Both the position numbers and the translations under genes were made by a program. Below the pieces are notes generated by a model. It saw only the letters and a list, made by a program, of their open reading frames with translations. It did no database searches and was not told the origin of the DNA. From Yoonia sp. R2331 (GTDB lineage: Bacteria > Pseudomonadota > Alphaproteobacteria > Rhodobacterales > Rhodobacteraceae), in the NCBI RefSeq assembly GCF_041103235.1, contig NZ_JBGCUN010000001.1:186001-250000 (forward strand): a stretch of 64,000 nucleotides of DNA, in the 5' to 3' direction. Position 1 is the first letter of the stretch. Every line of letters starts with the position of its first letter. This document shows, in pieces, positions 44,609 to 54,576 of this stretch.

Positions 44609-45576
44609 GCCTGCGGCGCAAAGAATCGGTAGGTGGTGGCCTGCCGGTAGGGCGTTTCAGCCGTGACCTTGATCGACGGAAACGCGCGATTGTTGGGCGC
44701 ATCGGGCCAGCCCTGCGCCTCGACCGCGAGGCCTTCGTAATGGGCGCCCCCGGGGCGGATCGCCTCGCGCCCGTCATAGACCTGAATGCCGGGCTGGTCA
44801 GTGGCGACGGTCATGCCAACGCCTGATGTGCCGGTCAGTGTAAGAACCTCGCGCAGCGGTTGCGGGCCGTCAGACAGACAGAAGTTATTGTCGAGCCACG
44901 GCGCGTTGGGCGCAATCGCGCGGGGTGTGCGAAAGTCCATGTCGGTGCCGGTTACATCCGCAATCTCGCCGCTCGGGCAAAGGTCTGCGTTGCCTGGCAA
45001 ATAGCGGTCTGCCGCGACTTGCAAGACGTGGCCGTCCCAGCGCGGGGTGCCATCGAAATTCCAGTAGGAATGATTGGCAAAGTTCATCAGCGTATCGGCA
45101 TCGGTGGTGCCGGTGACATCCAGATGCAACGTCTTGCCGCTGACGCGAAAGGTTGCGGTGATGGTTCTGTTGCCGGGCAACCCGGAGTCACCATCCGCAA
45201 GATCACAGGTCAGCACCACGTGGCTGGCGCTGTGATCGGCCAACTGCCACAGGCGGCGGTGGGTGGCTTGCGCGCCGGAATGAAGGTGAATGCGGCCGTC
45301 CTGATTGCGTTCCAATTCATACATCATGCCGTCGATCTTCACACGCGCCGTGCTGATCCGGTTGGCAATCGGGCCGATCAGGCTGCCGTGGTGACGCATG
45401 TCACCTTCGTAATCCGACAGCCTGTCAGAGCCGAGCGTCAGCGACCGGTCAATCCCCGCCAGCCGGACATCCTGCACCGTGGCGCCCCAGGTCAAAACAG
45501 TGACGGCAAGATCGCCGTCTTGCAGGGTCAGGGCGTGGACATCCTGCCCTGTCGCCGTGGTGCCAAAGTGCTTCAT
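44605..45576 (-). CDS. Aldose 1-epimerase (galactose mutarotase)
   Basis: A 323-residue beta-sandwich enzyme that interconverts alpha and beta anomers of galactose. Seen: VLTWGATVQDVRL start, LTLGSDRLSDYEGD, GPIANRISTARV, NFANHSYWNFDG (catalytic His) and the Glu in GLAVEAQGWPDAPN. Its ATG overlaps the beta-galactosidase stop (ATGA), so it is the last gene of the galactoside operon. Its stop shares CTAA with uraH. Confidence 0.93.
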   Translation of the reverse strand: MKHFGTTATGQDVHALTLQDGDLAVTVLTWGATVQDVRLAGIDRSLTLGSDRLSDYEGDMRHHGSLIGPIANRISTARVKIDGMMYELERNQDGRIHLHSGAQATHRRLWQLADHSASHVVLTCDLADGDSGLPGNRTITATFRVSGKTLHLDVTGTTDADTLMNFANHSYWNFDGTPRWDGHVLQVAADRYLPGNADLCPSGEIADVTGTDMDFRTPRAIAPNAPWLDNNFCLSDGPQPLREVLTLTGTSGVGMTVATDQPGIQVYDGREAIRPGGAHYEGLAVEAQGWPDAPNNRAFPSIKVTAETPYRQATTYRFFAPQA

Positions 45577-47474
45577 TTCGGTTCCCAATGGACGCCGGCT
45601 GCAGGGATGACGGTGTCATTCCATGTCTGCGGCTGCGGCGCGTAGTTAAAGACAAAACGGTGGGTGGCGGTGTCACGGATGCGCAGGCCTTCGGGCAGGG
45701 CAAAGGTCGTCAGATCCGCGGCGTCACAAAGCCCGCCGACGATGCTGTCCCATGTCGCATCATCCGGCCACCCAGCAAGGTAGCGCAGAGTGTCGCCGCC
45801 CATGATCGCGGGCAGGCCCGCCACCGTGGACATATGCACCGGCGCGCGGCCCTCAAGGTGTTCGAACCAGTGCAGAAAGCGCCCGCCGCCTTGCAGGTCA
45901 ATGGCGTCTGTGGGCGGGATGCTTTCGCTCATCACAACGCTGACGTCTGTGTCAGGCAAGTCGGGGCCAAGCGGGGTCGGGATCGACAACTCGTCGGTCT
46001 TGGTATCCGTGCGCGGGCCGATCAAGGCAATGCCGTCATAAGCGCCAAGGGCAGCGCGCAGCGGATCAGACAGGCGCATCAACCCCGGGGCCAGCACCAG
46101 TTTGTAATCTGACAGATCAGCCGCATCAGGCGGCAGGATGTCAATCGACACGCCTGCACGGCGCAGCGCCCGGTAGGCCGAAAACGCCAGCCGGAACATA
46201 TCGAAATCCGCGCCTTGCGGCTGCGCGTCCCAGGCCCATGCGCTTTCATAGTCAAAGATCAGCGCGACGGGGGCTGGTGCCTCATCAATCTGGGGCAAGC
46301 CCCTGATTTCTTCGGCCACCTGCGCAGCTTCGGCCAGTGCGGGGGCAGGCTCTGAATCCGGGCGCAAGAGGCCTGCGTGCATCTGTTCCTGCGCAAAGGG
46401 TGCTTGCCGCCAGCGGAAATAACAGACCGCCTCTGCCCCATGGGCAAAGGCCTCCCACGCCCAAAGCCGGGCCATGCCGGGCAGTGGTGCAGGGTTATAG
46501 GGCGCCCAGTTCACGGGGCCGGGTTGCTGTTCCATGACCCACCAGCGGCCGCGCCCCACGGCGCGGTAAAGGTCGTGGTGAAAGGCCTGATTGTCGGGGT
46601 GGCCCTGCCGCAGATAGAACTGCTTTTCTGCGGGCGTCCCCTCGATCCGATCCGACAGGAACCCAATGGGGTAGCTGTCCCAGGACGCGATATCGAGGTC
46701 TGCACCGACTTTGAAATGGTCAAACGTCAGCGTGCGCCCCATGTAGTTGTGGATCAGCGGCGCGGATGAATGTTTGCGGATCGCATCCGCCTGCGCACGG
46801 TTGAAGGCCACCACCTGATCAGAGCTATAGCGCCGGAAGGCCAGCACATGCGGGTGGTTGGGTTCCGTCACGGTTTGATTGGGCAGTTCGATCTGGTCAA
46901 AGCTGTCATAATCCATTGACCAGAACACATTGCCCCACGCCCGGTTCAGGGCATCGGTGGATTGATACCTCTGCGCCAGCCAGTCGCGGAACCCGTCGCG
47001 GGCGGCGTCCGAATAGCTGAGCGTGGTGTCGTGGCAATCGTATTCGTTGTCGATCTGCCAGGCGGCCACATGCGGGTTCTTGCCATAGCGTTCGGCCATC
47101 AACGTGGCGATGCGCACAGCCTCGGCCCGGTAGCCAAGGTGGCTGAAATCATAATGACGGCGGCTGCCAAATTTGCGGACATGGCCGTCCTCGGCCACGG
47201 GCAACATGTCGGGCAGCTTGTCGAGCATCCAGCGCGGCGGCGTGGCGGTCGGCGTACCAAGCACGACCTTCAGGCCCGCCTTGCCCAGCGTTTCAATGGC
47301 GCGGTCCAGCCAGTCCCAGGTGAACACGCCCGGCTCTGCCTCCATTCGGGCCCATGCAAATTCACCGATACGCACCCATGTCAGGCCGGTGTCGGCCATC
47401 TGAGCGGCATCGCGCGCCCATTGCTCTTCCGGCCAGTGTTCTGGGTAATAGCAGACGCCAAGGGTGCGTTTCAT
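45573..47474 (-). CDS. Beta-galactosidase, glycoside hydrolase family 42
   Basis: A 633-residue cytoplasmic enzyme without signal peptide. The GH42 domain opens with GVCYYPEHWPEEQWARDAAQM; the acid/base Glu is in WQIDNEYDC (near 150) and the nucleophile in WWVMEQQPGPVNWAPYN. Domains 2 and 3 (trimerisation and beta-sandwich) follow. It frees galactose from beta-galactosides. It is separated from the upstream lactonase gene by 72 bases. Placement with an alpha-galactosidase and an importer suggests broad galactoside use. Confidence 0.95.
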   Translation of the reverse strand: MKRTLGVCYYPEHWPEEQWARDAAQMADTGLTWVRIGEFAWARMEAEPGVFTWDWLDRAIETLGKAGLKVVLGTPTATPPRWMLDKLPDMLPVAEDGHVRKFGSRRHYDFSHLGYRAEAVRIATLMAERYGKNPHVAAWQIDNEYDCHDTTLSYSDAARDGFRDWLAQRYQSTDALNRAWGNVFWSMDYDSFDQIELPNQTVTEPNHPHVLAFRRYSSDQVVAFNRAQADAIRKHSSAPLIHNYMGRTLTFDHFKVGADLDIASWDSYPIGFLSDRIEGTPAEKQFYLRQGHPDNQAFHHDLYRAVGRGRWWVMEQQPGPVNWAPYNPAPLPGMARLWAWEAFAHGAEAVCYFRWRQAPFAQEQMHAGLLRPDSEPAPALAEAAQVAEEIRGLPQIDEAPAPVALIFDYESAWAWDAQPQGADFDMFRLAFSAYRALRRAGVSIDILPPDAADLSDYKLVLAPGLMRLSDPLRAALGAYDGIALIGPRTDTKTDELSIPTPLGPDLPDTDVSVVMSESIPPTDAIDLQGGGRFLHWFEHLEGRAPVHMSTVAGLPAIMGGDTLRYLAGWPDDATWDSIVGGLCDAADLTTFALPEGLRIRDTATHRFVFNYAPQPQTWNDTVIPAAGVHWEPK

Positions 47475-47546
47475 GATCGTAACCTTGTTTCCGGCGGAAG
47501 GGCCGGATCTGGAGAGTGTCGTGGTCAGACGAGGCGGGGGTCCACT

Positions 47547-48368
47547 TTAAAGGATCACCCGATGCTCTGCCTGACCAGTGTATGTGGTGTCCACGGCATA
47601 TGTCATGCCGTCGTGCGGCCCATCAAGGCCCACGGCCGCCGTGGTGCAGTAAAGCGTCGCAAGGTCATCACCGCCAAAGGCTGGGCAAGAGGATTGCGCG
47701 CCGGGGATCGGATAGCTTTCGACAAAAGCGCCATCGGGGTCATAGACCGCCACACGGGACGCACCCCACTGGGCCGAAAACAGGTTACCAGCCGCATCAA
47801 AAACCGCGCCATCGGGCCGCAGGTTTGTGCCGGTCAGATCAACGATAACCTCTGCCGCCCCCTTGGGCCAACCGTCGGCATCAAGTGCCACGCGCATAAT
47901 CTTTTGCGTGTCGGTATCCGCGTAGCAGGCCGTAGTGCCATCGGGGTGAAAGGAAATGGCATTGCTGACGGTGATGTCGCCAAACAGTTTGCGCAGCTCA
48001 CCCTTGTAGAAGCGCCAGATTGACCCGGCACCGGGTTCGGCATTGATCCCCATGGTGCCAATCCAGAACCCGCCTTGCGGGTCTGCGCGGCCATCATTGG
48101 ACCGGGTGACAGGGTTGTCCGCCTCAAGCGGGGTCAACTCTTCGGTTGCGCCCGTGGTCAGGTTGAAGGTGCTCAGCGACCGGGCCGAGGCGACCAGCAG
48201 CGTGTCGGTATCGACCCAGCCCGCGGCGGACACATAGGTGTAAAACTGCCAGTGTTGGCCCTTGGTGTGTAGCCGGTGGTTCAGAATGTCGAACCAGAAC
48301 AATTGCTTGCGTTCTGGGTGCCACAACGGGCCTTCGCCCAGCTGGCATTTGGTGTCGTCAAAGATCAT
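47547..48368 (-). CDS. SMP-30/gluconolactonase family lactonase
   Basis: A 273-residue six-bladed beta-propeller. Metal-binding Glu is in CQLGEGPLWHP near the start; RSNDGRADPQGGFWIGTMG and the GSIWRFYKG blade are typical of SMP-30 lactonases. In this operon it would hydrolyse galactono-lactone made by the sugar dehydrogenase. Its start overlaps the stop of the upstream lactonase-neighbour aldolase gene by four bases. Confidence 0.9.
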   Translation of the reverse strand: MIFDDTKCQLGEGPLWHPERKQLFWFDILNHRLHTKGQHWQFYTYVSAAGWVDTDTLLVASARSLSTFNLTTGATEELTPLEADNPVTRSNDGRADPQGGFWIGTMGINAEPGAGSIWRFYKGELRKLFGDITVSNAISFHPDGTTACYADTDTQKIMRVALDADGWPKGAAEVIVDLTGTNLRPDGAVFDAAGNLFSAQWGASRVAVYDPDGAFVESYPIPGAQSSCPAFGGDDLATLYCTTAAVGLDGPHDGMTYAVDTTYTGQAEHRVIL

Positions 48369-48970
48369 GCTGTTGCCTCGTCATAAGCGGCAACCATCGC
48401 GGTGGCGCGCTGGCCGACATCTGCGGCGCTGAGGCCCGGCTTGTAAAGGGCAGACCCGATACCAAAGCCGTCGGCACCGGCGGCGAGCCATTCACCAAAG
48501 TTGTCAGCGCCGGCACCGCCCACGGCAAAGACCTGGGTGCCTGTTGGCAGCACTGCGCGGATCGCGGTGATCCCGGCGGGGCCGATCAGGCTGGCCGGAA
48601 AGATCTTCAGCCCATCGGCCCCGGCCTTGAGTGCGGCAAAGCACTCTGTCGGGGTCATCACACCCGGCCAGCTTTGCATGCCAGCGGCCTTGGTGGCGGC
48701 AATCACGCGCTGGTCGCAGTTGGGCGACACGATCAGCTTGCCACCTGCCTGCGCGACACGGCCCACATCATCAGTGGACAGCACCGTGCCTGCCCCGATC
48801 AGCGCCTTGTGACCAAAGACGTTGGCCATCTGCCGGATGCTGTCAAACGGGTCGGGCGAATTCAGCGGCACCTCGATCCGGGTGATGCCTGCGTTGATGC
48901 AGGCCTCGCAGATATCGACGGCCTCATCGGGGGTGACCCCGCGCAAAATGGCAATCAGGGGGCGTGACAT
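48365..48970 (-). CDS. dgoA: 2-dehydro-3-deoxy-6-phosphogalactonate aldolase
   Basis: A 201-residue class I aldolase of the KDPG/KDPGal family. Seen: PLIAILRGVTPDEAV start, the GITRIEVPLNSPDP Glu motif and the GAGTVLSTDDV segment, with the Schiff-base Lys expected in the following LIVSPN region. It splits KDPGal to pyruvate and glyceraldehyde-3-phosphate, the last step of the De Ley-Doudoroff pathway. The start overlaps the kinase gene stop (ATGA); a longer frame exists but is shadow of that gene. Confidence 0.93.
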   Translation of the reverse strand: MSRPLIAILRGVTPDEAVDICEACINAGITRIEVPLNSPDPFDSIRQMANVFGHKALIGAGTVLSTDDVGRVAQAGGKLIVSPNCDQRVIAATKAAGMQSWPGVMTPTECFAALKAGADGLKIFPASLIGPAGITAIRAVLPTGTQVFAVGGAGADNFGEWLAAGADGFGIGSALYKPGLSAADVGQRATAMVAAYDEATA

Positions 48971-49866
48971 CAGATGTCCTTCCATGCGCGATAGGCGGCG
49001 GTCAGTCCGGCAAGGGTGACGCGATCCGCGTTGACTTGGGTGGCGGCAACAGATTGCGCCATTAGCGCATCCACATAAAGCCGTGACAGCCCGCCTTCGC
49101 CGATCACGGCAACTTGCTGGCCCAGCCAATAGGGTTTCGCGGCGGCAAGCTCTGCGCCGATCAAAAGGCCAGACAGGCGCGCACGCGCGCTGGCATTGGT
49201 CAGGCCATTCAGCAACCCCTCTGCCCGGATCGCAAAAAGCGACGCGGCAAGGCGTTCGGGCCGTGACAGGCTGGCATTCAGCGCATCGGCAAAGCCATCG
49301 TCATCCCAGCCGTCATCAATCGAGTGACGTAACACGGTGTGGCCCGAAATCGCGGCAAACAGATCGCCTGTCATGGCGGTCTGAAAACTGACGACTTCGT
49401 TCGCGGAGACATGCACCCATTTGGTATGGGTGCCGGGCAGGCAGATCACGCCGTCCCAGTTGGGGTTCAGCGCCAGAAAACCTGCGATCTGGGTTTCCTC
49501 TCCGCGCATCACATCGGCAGGGCTTTCTTGTTTGATGCCGGGAATGACGCGCACGTTCAGCGGGGATGCGGGTTTGGCCAGTGCGGGGCTAAGTGCCGGA
49601 CATGGCACGCTGGCGTAAGGTGCCTCGACCCAGCCCTGACGGCTGCCGACCATGCCGCAGGCGACAACGGGCGTGTCATTGGTGACCTGCCAGGGGGCCA
49701 CCACCGCCCGCAAGGCCGGCTCAAACCCATCGCGCGCCAGTTTGCCCATGCCATCGCAGGACTGCGCGGTTGCCAGAACGTCGTGACCGCCTGACATCGC
49801 CCAGGCGCGCAGATGCGTCGTACCCCAGTCCACGGCGATCCACGTCGGTTCGATTGCGTCGTTCAT
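48970..49866 (-). CDS. dgoK: 2-dehydro-3-deoxygalactonokinase
   Basis: A 298-residue sugar-acid kinase of the ASKHA fold (DgoK family). Seen: IAVDWGTTHLRAWAM at the phosphate-binding N-terminus, CGMVGSRQGWVEAPYASVPCP and LPGTHTKWVHV. It phosphorylates 2-keto-3-deoxygalactonate for the DgoA-type aldolase encoded immediately downstream. Coupled to both neighbours by four-base or one-base overlaps. Confidence 0.94.
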   Translation of the reverse strand: MNDAIEPTWIAVDWGTTHLRAWAMSGGHDVLATAQSCDGMGKLARDGFEPALRAVVAPWQVTNDTPVVACGMVGSRQGWVEAPYASVPCPALSPALAKPASPLNVRVIPGIKQESPADVMRGEETQIAGFLALNPNWDGVICLPGTHTKWVHVSANEVVSFQTAMTGDLFAAISGHTVLRHSIDDGWDDDGFADALNASLSRPERLAASLFAIRAEGLLNGLTNASARARLSGLLIGAELAAAKPYWLGQQVAVIGEGGLSRLYVDALMAQSVAATQVNADRVTLAGLTAAYRAWKDI

Positions 49867-50627
49867 CCTGTCACCACCACACCTGCATCGACCACCAGCA
49901 CCTGCGACGTCATCATCGCAGAGCTGTCAGATGCCAGGAACAGCGCAGTCCCCACAACATCTTCGGGCTTCAGATGCCGCTTAAGGCACTGCAGGTCAAG
50001 AAACGCAGCAAGCGTTTCCGGTGTTGCCCATTTTTCCATCTGTTTGTCGGTCAGGACCCAGCCCGGAGCGATCGCGTTCACCCGCAGCCCCTGTGGCCCC
50101 CATTCCCGTGCCAGCGCGCGGGTCATGCCGGTGATGCCTGCGTTAGAGGTCACATAGGGGGCCATCCCTTTGCCCCCCATCATGTAGCTGATGGACGAGA
50201 AATTGATGATCGACCCGCCGTCACCCATGAGCGCTGCGGCCTTTTGGCTGGCAAAGAAGTAGTGCTTGAGATTGACGTCGATCATCTGTGCCCACTCCGC
50301 CTCTGTCACGGTCGCGGCGGGCATCCGCATGTCGTTGGCGGCATTGTTGATCGTGGCTTTGAACGGTCCATGCGCGGCGGCGGCCTGATCCATCGCATTG
50401 TGCAGGGCTTGCGTGTCGGTGACGTCGCATTGGATGAACAGTGGCGTGTTGCCGGTGGCTTGCGCCATCATTGCCGCTGCATCACGACAATCTGCGAGGT
50501 CCACAAAGGCCACGCGCGCGCCCTGTTCCAGAAAGGCTGTGGTCAGGGCTGCGCCAATGCCAGTGCCGCCGCCGGTGATGAAAACCGAGGCCCCGTCCAA
50601 GTCATCATAGCGCGCAAATCCTGTCAC
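49863..50627 (-). CDS. SDR family sugar dehydrogenase candidate (galactose 1-dehydrogenase?), YxxxN active site
   Basis: A 254-residue SDR. Cofactor motif ITGGGTGIG (residues 17-25), catalytic Ser in INFSSIS, Tyr158, and C-terminal APGWVLTDKQM. The Lys that should follow Tyr by four is Asn162 (YVTSN). In this operon an NAD(P)-dependent galactose dehydrogenase is needed, so it is the best candidate despite the odd site. The start is a GTG at 50627 whose bases overlap the alpha-galactosidase TGA (GTGA). Confidence 0.85.
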   Translation of the reverse strand: MTGFARYDDLDGASVFITGGGTGIGAALTTAFLEQGARVAFVDLADCRDAAAMMAQATGNTPLFIQCDVTDTQALHNAMDQAAAAHGPFKATINNAANDMRMPAATVTEAEWAQMIDVNLKHYFFASQKAAALMGDGGSIINFSSISYMMGGKGMAPYVTSNAGITGMTRALAREWGPQGLRVNAIAPGWVLTDKQMEKWATPETLAAFLDLQCLKRHLKPEDVVGTALFLASDSSAMMTSQVLVVDAGVVVTG

Positions 50628-52705
50628 AGCCGTTCCCCTTCGAGCACCCACATCGTGTCTGGAAATGACCACGGCAGCACCACGCCGTGGTGCATCAGAT
50701 AACGCCCCGACAGCGTCATGCTGTCAGTCTTCAGCGCCGGTGCGCCGCGCGACAGGGTCGGTGCCGCATGGCGGTTGGCAAGATGCACGCGGTAGTGCGC
50801 ATTGGCGTCAAGCCCGGTCAGGCGCAGCGGGCGCGGGGCGATCTGCTGGCTGGTTGCAGCCTTGCCTGCAAAGACCACGAACCGTTCGCCATCGCGGGAA
50901 AGCTGTTCTTCGGCCAGCACTGCCGCATCGGCGCTGTCCAGCCGTAGAATATCAGCGGTGCGCATCCAGTCGCGGTTGGCCTTCCACCACGTCGTGACCT
51001 CGCGCAGCACGGTAGCCTCGTGATCGTCCAATTCGCGCGGGTCCATTTCAAACCCCATGTGGCGCTGGGCTGCGACCCATGCCCGGAACGAGATGTCAAA
51101 GACCCGGCCGGAGGTGTGGCATTTGCGCGGTCCCACATGGCTGCCGGTCACAGCAAGCGGCAGGAACAGGGCGGCGTCATGCTGAATTCGCAGTCGTTCC
51201 AGCGCGTCGTTGCTGTCAGACAGCCACACCCGCTGGGTGCGCTGCATGATGCCAAAGTCGATCCGCCCGCCACCCGACGCGCAGCTTTCGATCTCGACCA
51301 ATGGGAAATCGGCGCGCAGCCGGTCGATCAGCGCATAAGACCCACGGGTCTGGGCGGCATCGGGCATCGGCAGCACGCGGTTATGGTCCCACTTGATATA
51401 GTCAATGTCGTGGGCGGCCAGGATCGCGGACATGCGGTCATAAAGGTAGTCACGGACCTCTGGCAGCGCCATATTCAGCGCCTTTTGCTGGCGGCCCAGT
51501 GTCTGATCCTCGCTTCCCAGCACCCAATCGGGGTGGGCGCGGTGAATATCGCTGTCCTCATTGATCATCTCAGGTTCAAACCAGATGCCGAACGTCATGC
51601 CGCAGTGATGCACATGATCAATCAGAGGCCCGAGGCCGTCGGGGTATTTGCGGGGGTCCACTGTCCAGTCCGACAGCGACCGGGTGTCGTCATCGCGGTT
51701 CCCGAACCAGCCGTCATCCAGCACGAAACGTTCGGCCCCCAGATCGGCGGCGCGGCTGGCGATGTCCTGCAGCACTGGCAGCTTGTGATCGAAATAAACC
51801 GCTTCCCAGCAATTGTAATGCACCGGGCGCTGCACCGACGGTTTCGGCCATGTGACGATCCGGTCGCGCAAATGCCGTTGGAACGCCACCGCGCAACCGT
51901 TCAACCCGCTGTCGGAATAGGTGATATAAAGCGGGGCGGTCTTGAACTGGGTTGCTGCTGCGGTTTCCATCCGGGCCGCGTGGCCCCATTGAATTTGCCG
52001 CCGCCCGTCGGGCAATTCCTCGGCGACCATGCGGTGACCACCGGACCAGCCATAGTGAAAGCCATAAGCCTCACCCTTGGTGTTTGTCGTCCCGGTGCAG
52101 GGCACGATCAGGCCCGGAAAATGTTCATGCCCGGTGCGCCCGGTGCGGTTCTCGCGGTAGCGGATGCCAGCGGACCACGGTGTCTGATTGGTCTGAAACT
52201 CGCCACACCAGCGACCGGAAAAGTCGATCATCTCGTCCGATTGTTGCGGGCCGGGCAGCACAGGGGCCGCCAGCCAATGCAGATGGACGGGCCGTGTGGC
52301 GTCCAGCACCGTCTGGCAGGTGATAATATGTGTGTCGGGATCGGGTCGGAAGGTGAATGTCAGCGTCAGCCCGTTGTCCGCATCCTCATAGGACAAAGCA
52401 AGCCCGTCAATGTTGTCTTCGGATTGATAACAGAACTTGGGCAACAACGGCGTGCCATCGGTGTCACGCAGGATCAGGCCGGGTTGGCCGGGAAAGCTGC
52501 GCGTCGCTTCGGGGCACAACGACAACGGTGGGTTTTCGTCCAGCATCCCGCCTGTGACGTCGATGACATGCGCCGCCTGCAAGGTGCGCAGATCGTCATC
52601 CTGTGGCAGGGCAGGCCCCCAATATACCACTTCTGGCAGTCGGTCATTCTGAGCCGCCAGAACAAGCGTCTGGCGGCCATCATCGAGGCGATACTGTCGT
52701 GTCAT
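50624..52705 (-). CDS. Alpha-galactosidase, glycoside hydrolase family 36
   Basis: A 693-residue cytoplasmic enzyme. A beta-sandwich N-domain precedes the TIM barrel with DDGWFGNRDDD, the nucleophile Asp in YIKWDHNR, and the ESCASGGGRIDFG segment leading to the acid/base Asp in WLSDSND. It hydrolyses alpha-galactosides such as melibiose, raffinose or floridoside, the last abundant in red algae and plausible for a marine host. No signal peptide, so the substrate enters through the ABC importer encoded upstream. Confidence 0.95.
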   Translation of the reverse strand: MTRQYRLDDGRQTLVLAAQNDRLPEVVYWGPALPQDDDLRTLQAAHVIDVTGGMLDENPPLSLCPEATRSFPGQPGLILRDTDGTPLLPKFCYQSEDNIDGLALSYEDADNGLTLTFTFRPDPDTHIITCQTVLDATRPVHLHWLAAPVLPGPQQSDEMIDFSGRWCGEFQTNQTPWSAGIRYRENRTGRTGHEHFPGLIVPCTGTTNTKGEAYGFHYGWSGGHRMVAEELPDGRRQIQWGHAARMETAAATQFKTAPLYITYSDSGLNGCAVAFQRHLRDRIVTWPKPSVQRPVHYNCWEAVYFDHKLPVLQDIASRAADLGAERFVLDDGWFGNRDDDTRSLSDWTVDPRKYPDGLGPLIDHVHHCGMTFGIWFEPEMINEDSDIHRAHPDWVLGSEDQTLGRQQKALNMALPEVRDYLYDRMSAILAAHDIDYIKWDHNRVLPMPDAAQTRGSYALIDRLRADFPLVEIESCASGGGRIDFGIMQRTQRVWLSDSNDALERLRIQHDAALFLPLAVTGSHVGPRKCHTSGRVFDISFRAWVAAQRHMGFEMDPRELDDHEATVLREVTTWWKANRDWMRTADILRLDSADAAVLAEEQLSRDGERFVVFAGKAATSQQIAPRPLRLTGLDANAHYRVHLANRHAAPTLSRGAPALKTDSMTLSGRYLMHHGVVLPWSFPDTMWVLEGERL

Positions 52706-52711
52706 GTTTTC

Positions 52712-53560
52712 TTACTTCACAGCGCCTAGTGTCAGTCCGGCGATAAAATGTTTCTGCATCAGGAAAAACATCGCAACCGGCGGTAATGCCGCGACAATGG
52801 ATCCGGCACTCATCAGGTGATAAGCGGCCCGGAACTGCGAATTGAACTCTGTAATACCGGCAGTAACGGGTTGGGCGTCTGGCCCTTGGGTCAGCACGAC
52901 GGCCCAGAAATAGTCATTCCAGATGAAGGTAAAGATCAGGACCGCCAGCGCGGCCAGCGCGGGCTTCATCAGCGGCAGCACCACATACCAGAAAATACGG
53001 ATTTCAGAGATGCCTTCGACCCGTGCCGCCTCGATCAGCGGGAAAGGTAGCGCGCGGATAAAGTTGCGCATGAACAGCGTGCAGAACCCGGTCTGAAACG
53101 CCACATGGAACAACACAAGACCTGTGATCGTGTCGTAGAGACCAAGGTTGATGGTCAAGTCGCGCACCGGTACCATCAGGATCTGGAACGGCACAAAGTT
53201 GCCCGCAATGAACATGAAGAAGATCAGCAGGTTGCCCTTGAACCGGTAGATGCCAAGCGCAAAGCCCGCCATGGCCGACAGGGCCACGGCCCCGATCACC
53301 GTCGGCACGGTAATGAACAAGGAGTTGATCAGATACCGCGGCATGTTCGATTCAAAGAAGACCTTGCCGTAGTTGTTGAACATCTCGAACGATGAGGGCA
53401 CGCCCCAGAAATTGCCATTCACGAAATCCGCGTCGGGCTTGATCGAAAAGATGAACACCGCAATCAGTGGAAGCAGCCAGACAATCAACGCCAAAGGAAG
53501 AAGGGTCTGATACCCGGCTTGCCGCGCCTGCGACTGCTGCTGGATCGGACGTGGAAACAT
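52712..53560 (-). CDS. Carbohydrate ABC transporter permease, MalG type
   Basis: A 282-residue permease with six helices. Start helix LLPLALIVWLLPLIAVFIFSIKP, the EAA loop (LIEAARVEGISEIRIFWYVVLPLMKPAL) and a C-terminal helix near FFLMQKHFIAGLTLGAVK are typical of MalG-type subunits. It starts directly after the MalF-type permease. The ATG at 53560 is chosen; the longer frame is unlikely. Confidence 0.93.
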   Translation of the reverse strand: MFPRPIQQQSQARQAGYQTLLPLALIVWLLPLIAVFIFSIKPDADFVNGNFWGVPSSFEMFNNYGKVFFESNMPRYLINSLFITVPTVIGAVALSAMAGFALGIYRFKGNLLIFFMFIAGNFVPFQILMVPVRDLTINLGLYDTITGLVLFHVAFQTGFCTLFMRNFIRALPFPLIEAARVEGISEIRIFWYVVLPLMKPALAALAVLIFTFIWNDYFWAVVLTQGPDAQPVTAGITEFNSQFRAAYHLMSAGSIVAALPPVAMFFLMQKHFIAGLTLGAVK

Positions 53561-53561
53561 C

Positions 53562-54506
53562 TTAGCGGCCTCCCTTTTCGTCTTGGTACATCGACCACAG
53601 GAAGTAGACGATGAAGAAGAGCATGATGAAGAACAGCACCACCGCGATGGCCGCGCCATAGCCCATGCGGAAGCCGAATTCAGACAGCGATTCCTCGAAC
53701 ATGTAAAAGCTCAGCACGCGGGTTGACCCGAACGGACCACCATTGGTCATGACGCTGATCAGGTCAAACGACCGCAGCGCGCCGATGATTGTCACCACAA
53801 AGGCAATGAAGGTTGCGGGCTTGAGTTGTGGCAGAATGACGTACCACAGCATCTTGCGGCCTTTCGCGCCATCAAGACGCGCAGCCTCGACCTGTTCGGG
53901 GTCCACGGCATTCAGGCCGGTCAGATACAGGATCATGCAATAGGCCGTCTGCGGCCACAGACCGGCGGCAATAATGCCATAGGTCGCGGTGTTGGGATTG
54001 CCCAGCATGCCGCCCTTGATGTCGATCCCCACAAGGCCTGTGATCTGGTCAAACAGACCATCGTTGGGCAGATAGAACCAGCTGAACACGAGGCCAACAA
54101 CGACCTGAGAAATGACGAATGGAAAGAAGAACAGCGACTTGTAAAGCCGGATGCCAAATACCGTCTGGTTCAGGAAAAGCGAGATAAACAGGCCCATCGG
54201 GATCGCCAGAAGATACAGCACAAGCCACTTGAGGTTGTTCCAGAACGATGTCTCGAACTTGCGGTCCATGTTCTGCTCGCCAATGCCCAAAAGGCGCTCA
54301 TAGTTGGCGGTGCCGACCCATGTCGCCTCTCCCAGACCGTCCCATTGGTGGAACGAAATCCAGAACGACTGACCAATAGGAATGATCACATAGACTGCAA
54401 AGAACAGGATCGCGGGGGCCAGAAATAGCCATGGCGTGATCGCAATTTCGTTGCGCTTGTACCAACCGCGCTGGCTGCGCGCGCTGTTCGTGGTCGCGGA
54501 TGACAT
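53562..54506 (-). CDS. Carbohydrate ABC transporter permease, MalF type
   Basis: A 314-residue permease with six predicted helices, beginning with NEIAITPWLFLAPAILFFAVYV. The EAA loop is EQVEAARLDGAKGRKMLWYVILPQLKP. It pairs with the MalG-type subunit. It lies 136 bases downstream of the binding-protein gene, separated by two hairpins. Confidence 0.93.
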   Translation of the reverse strand: MSSATTNSARSQRGWYKRNEIAITPWLFLAPAILFFAVYVIIPIGQSFWISFHQWDGLGEATWVGTANYERLLGIGEQNMDRKFETSFWNNLKWLVLYLLAIPMGLFISLFLNQTVFGIRLYKSLFFFPFVISQVVVGLVFSWFYLPNDGLFDQITGLVGIDIKGGMLGNPNTATYGIIAAGLWPQTAYCMILYLTGLNAVDPEQVEAARLDGAKGRKMLWYVILPQLKPATFIAFVVTIIGALRSFDLISVMTNGGPFGSTRVLSFYMFEESLSEFGFRMGYGAAIAVVLFFIMLFFIVYFLWSMYQDEKGGR

Positions 54507-54576
54507 GGTCTTCCTCCCTCGCGGTCAACACATGCGAAAACCCTTCTTTGGGCTTGCGGATGGGTTGGGTGGGACG

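Noticed and set aside
51020-52729. 569-codon open frame antisense to the alpha-galactosidase
   Set aside because: Shadow of GH36 codon usage; the coding strand carries all catalytic motifs.
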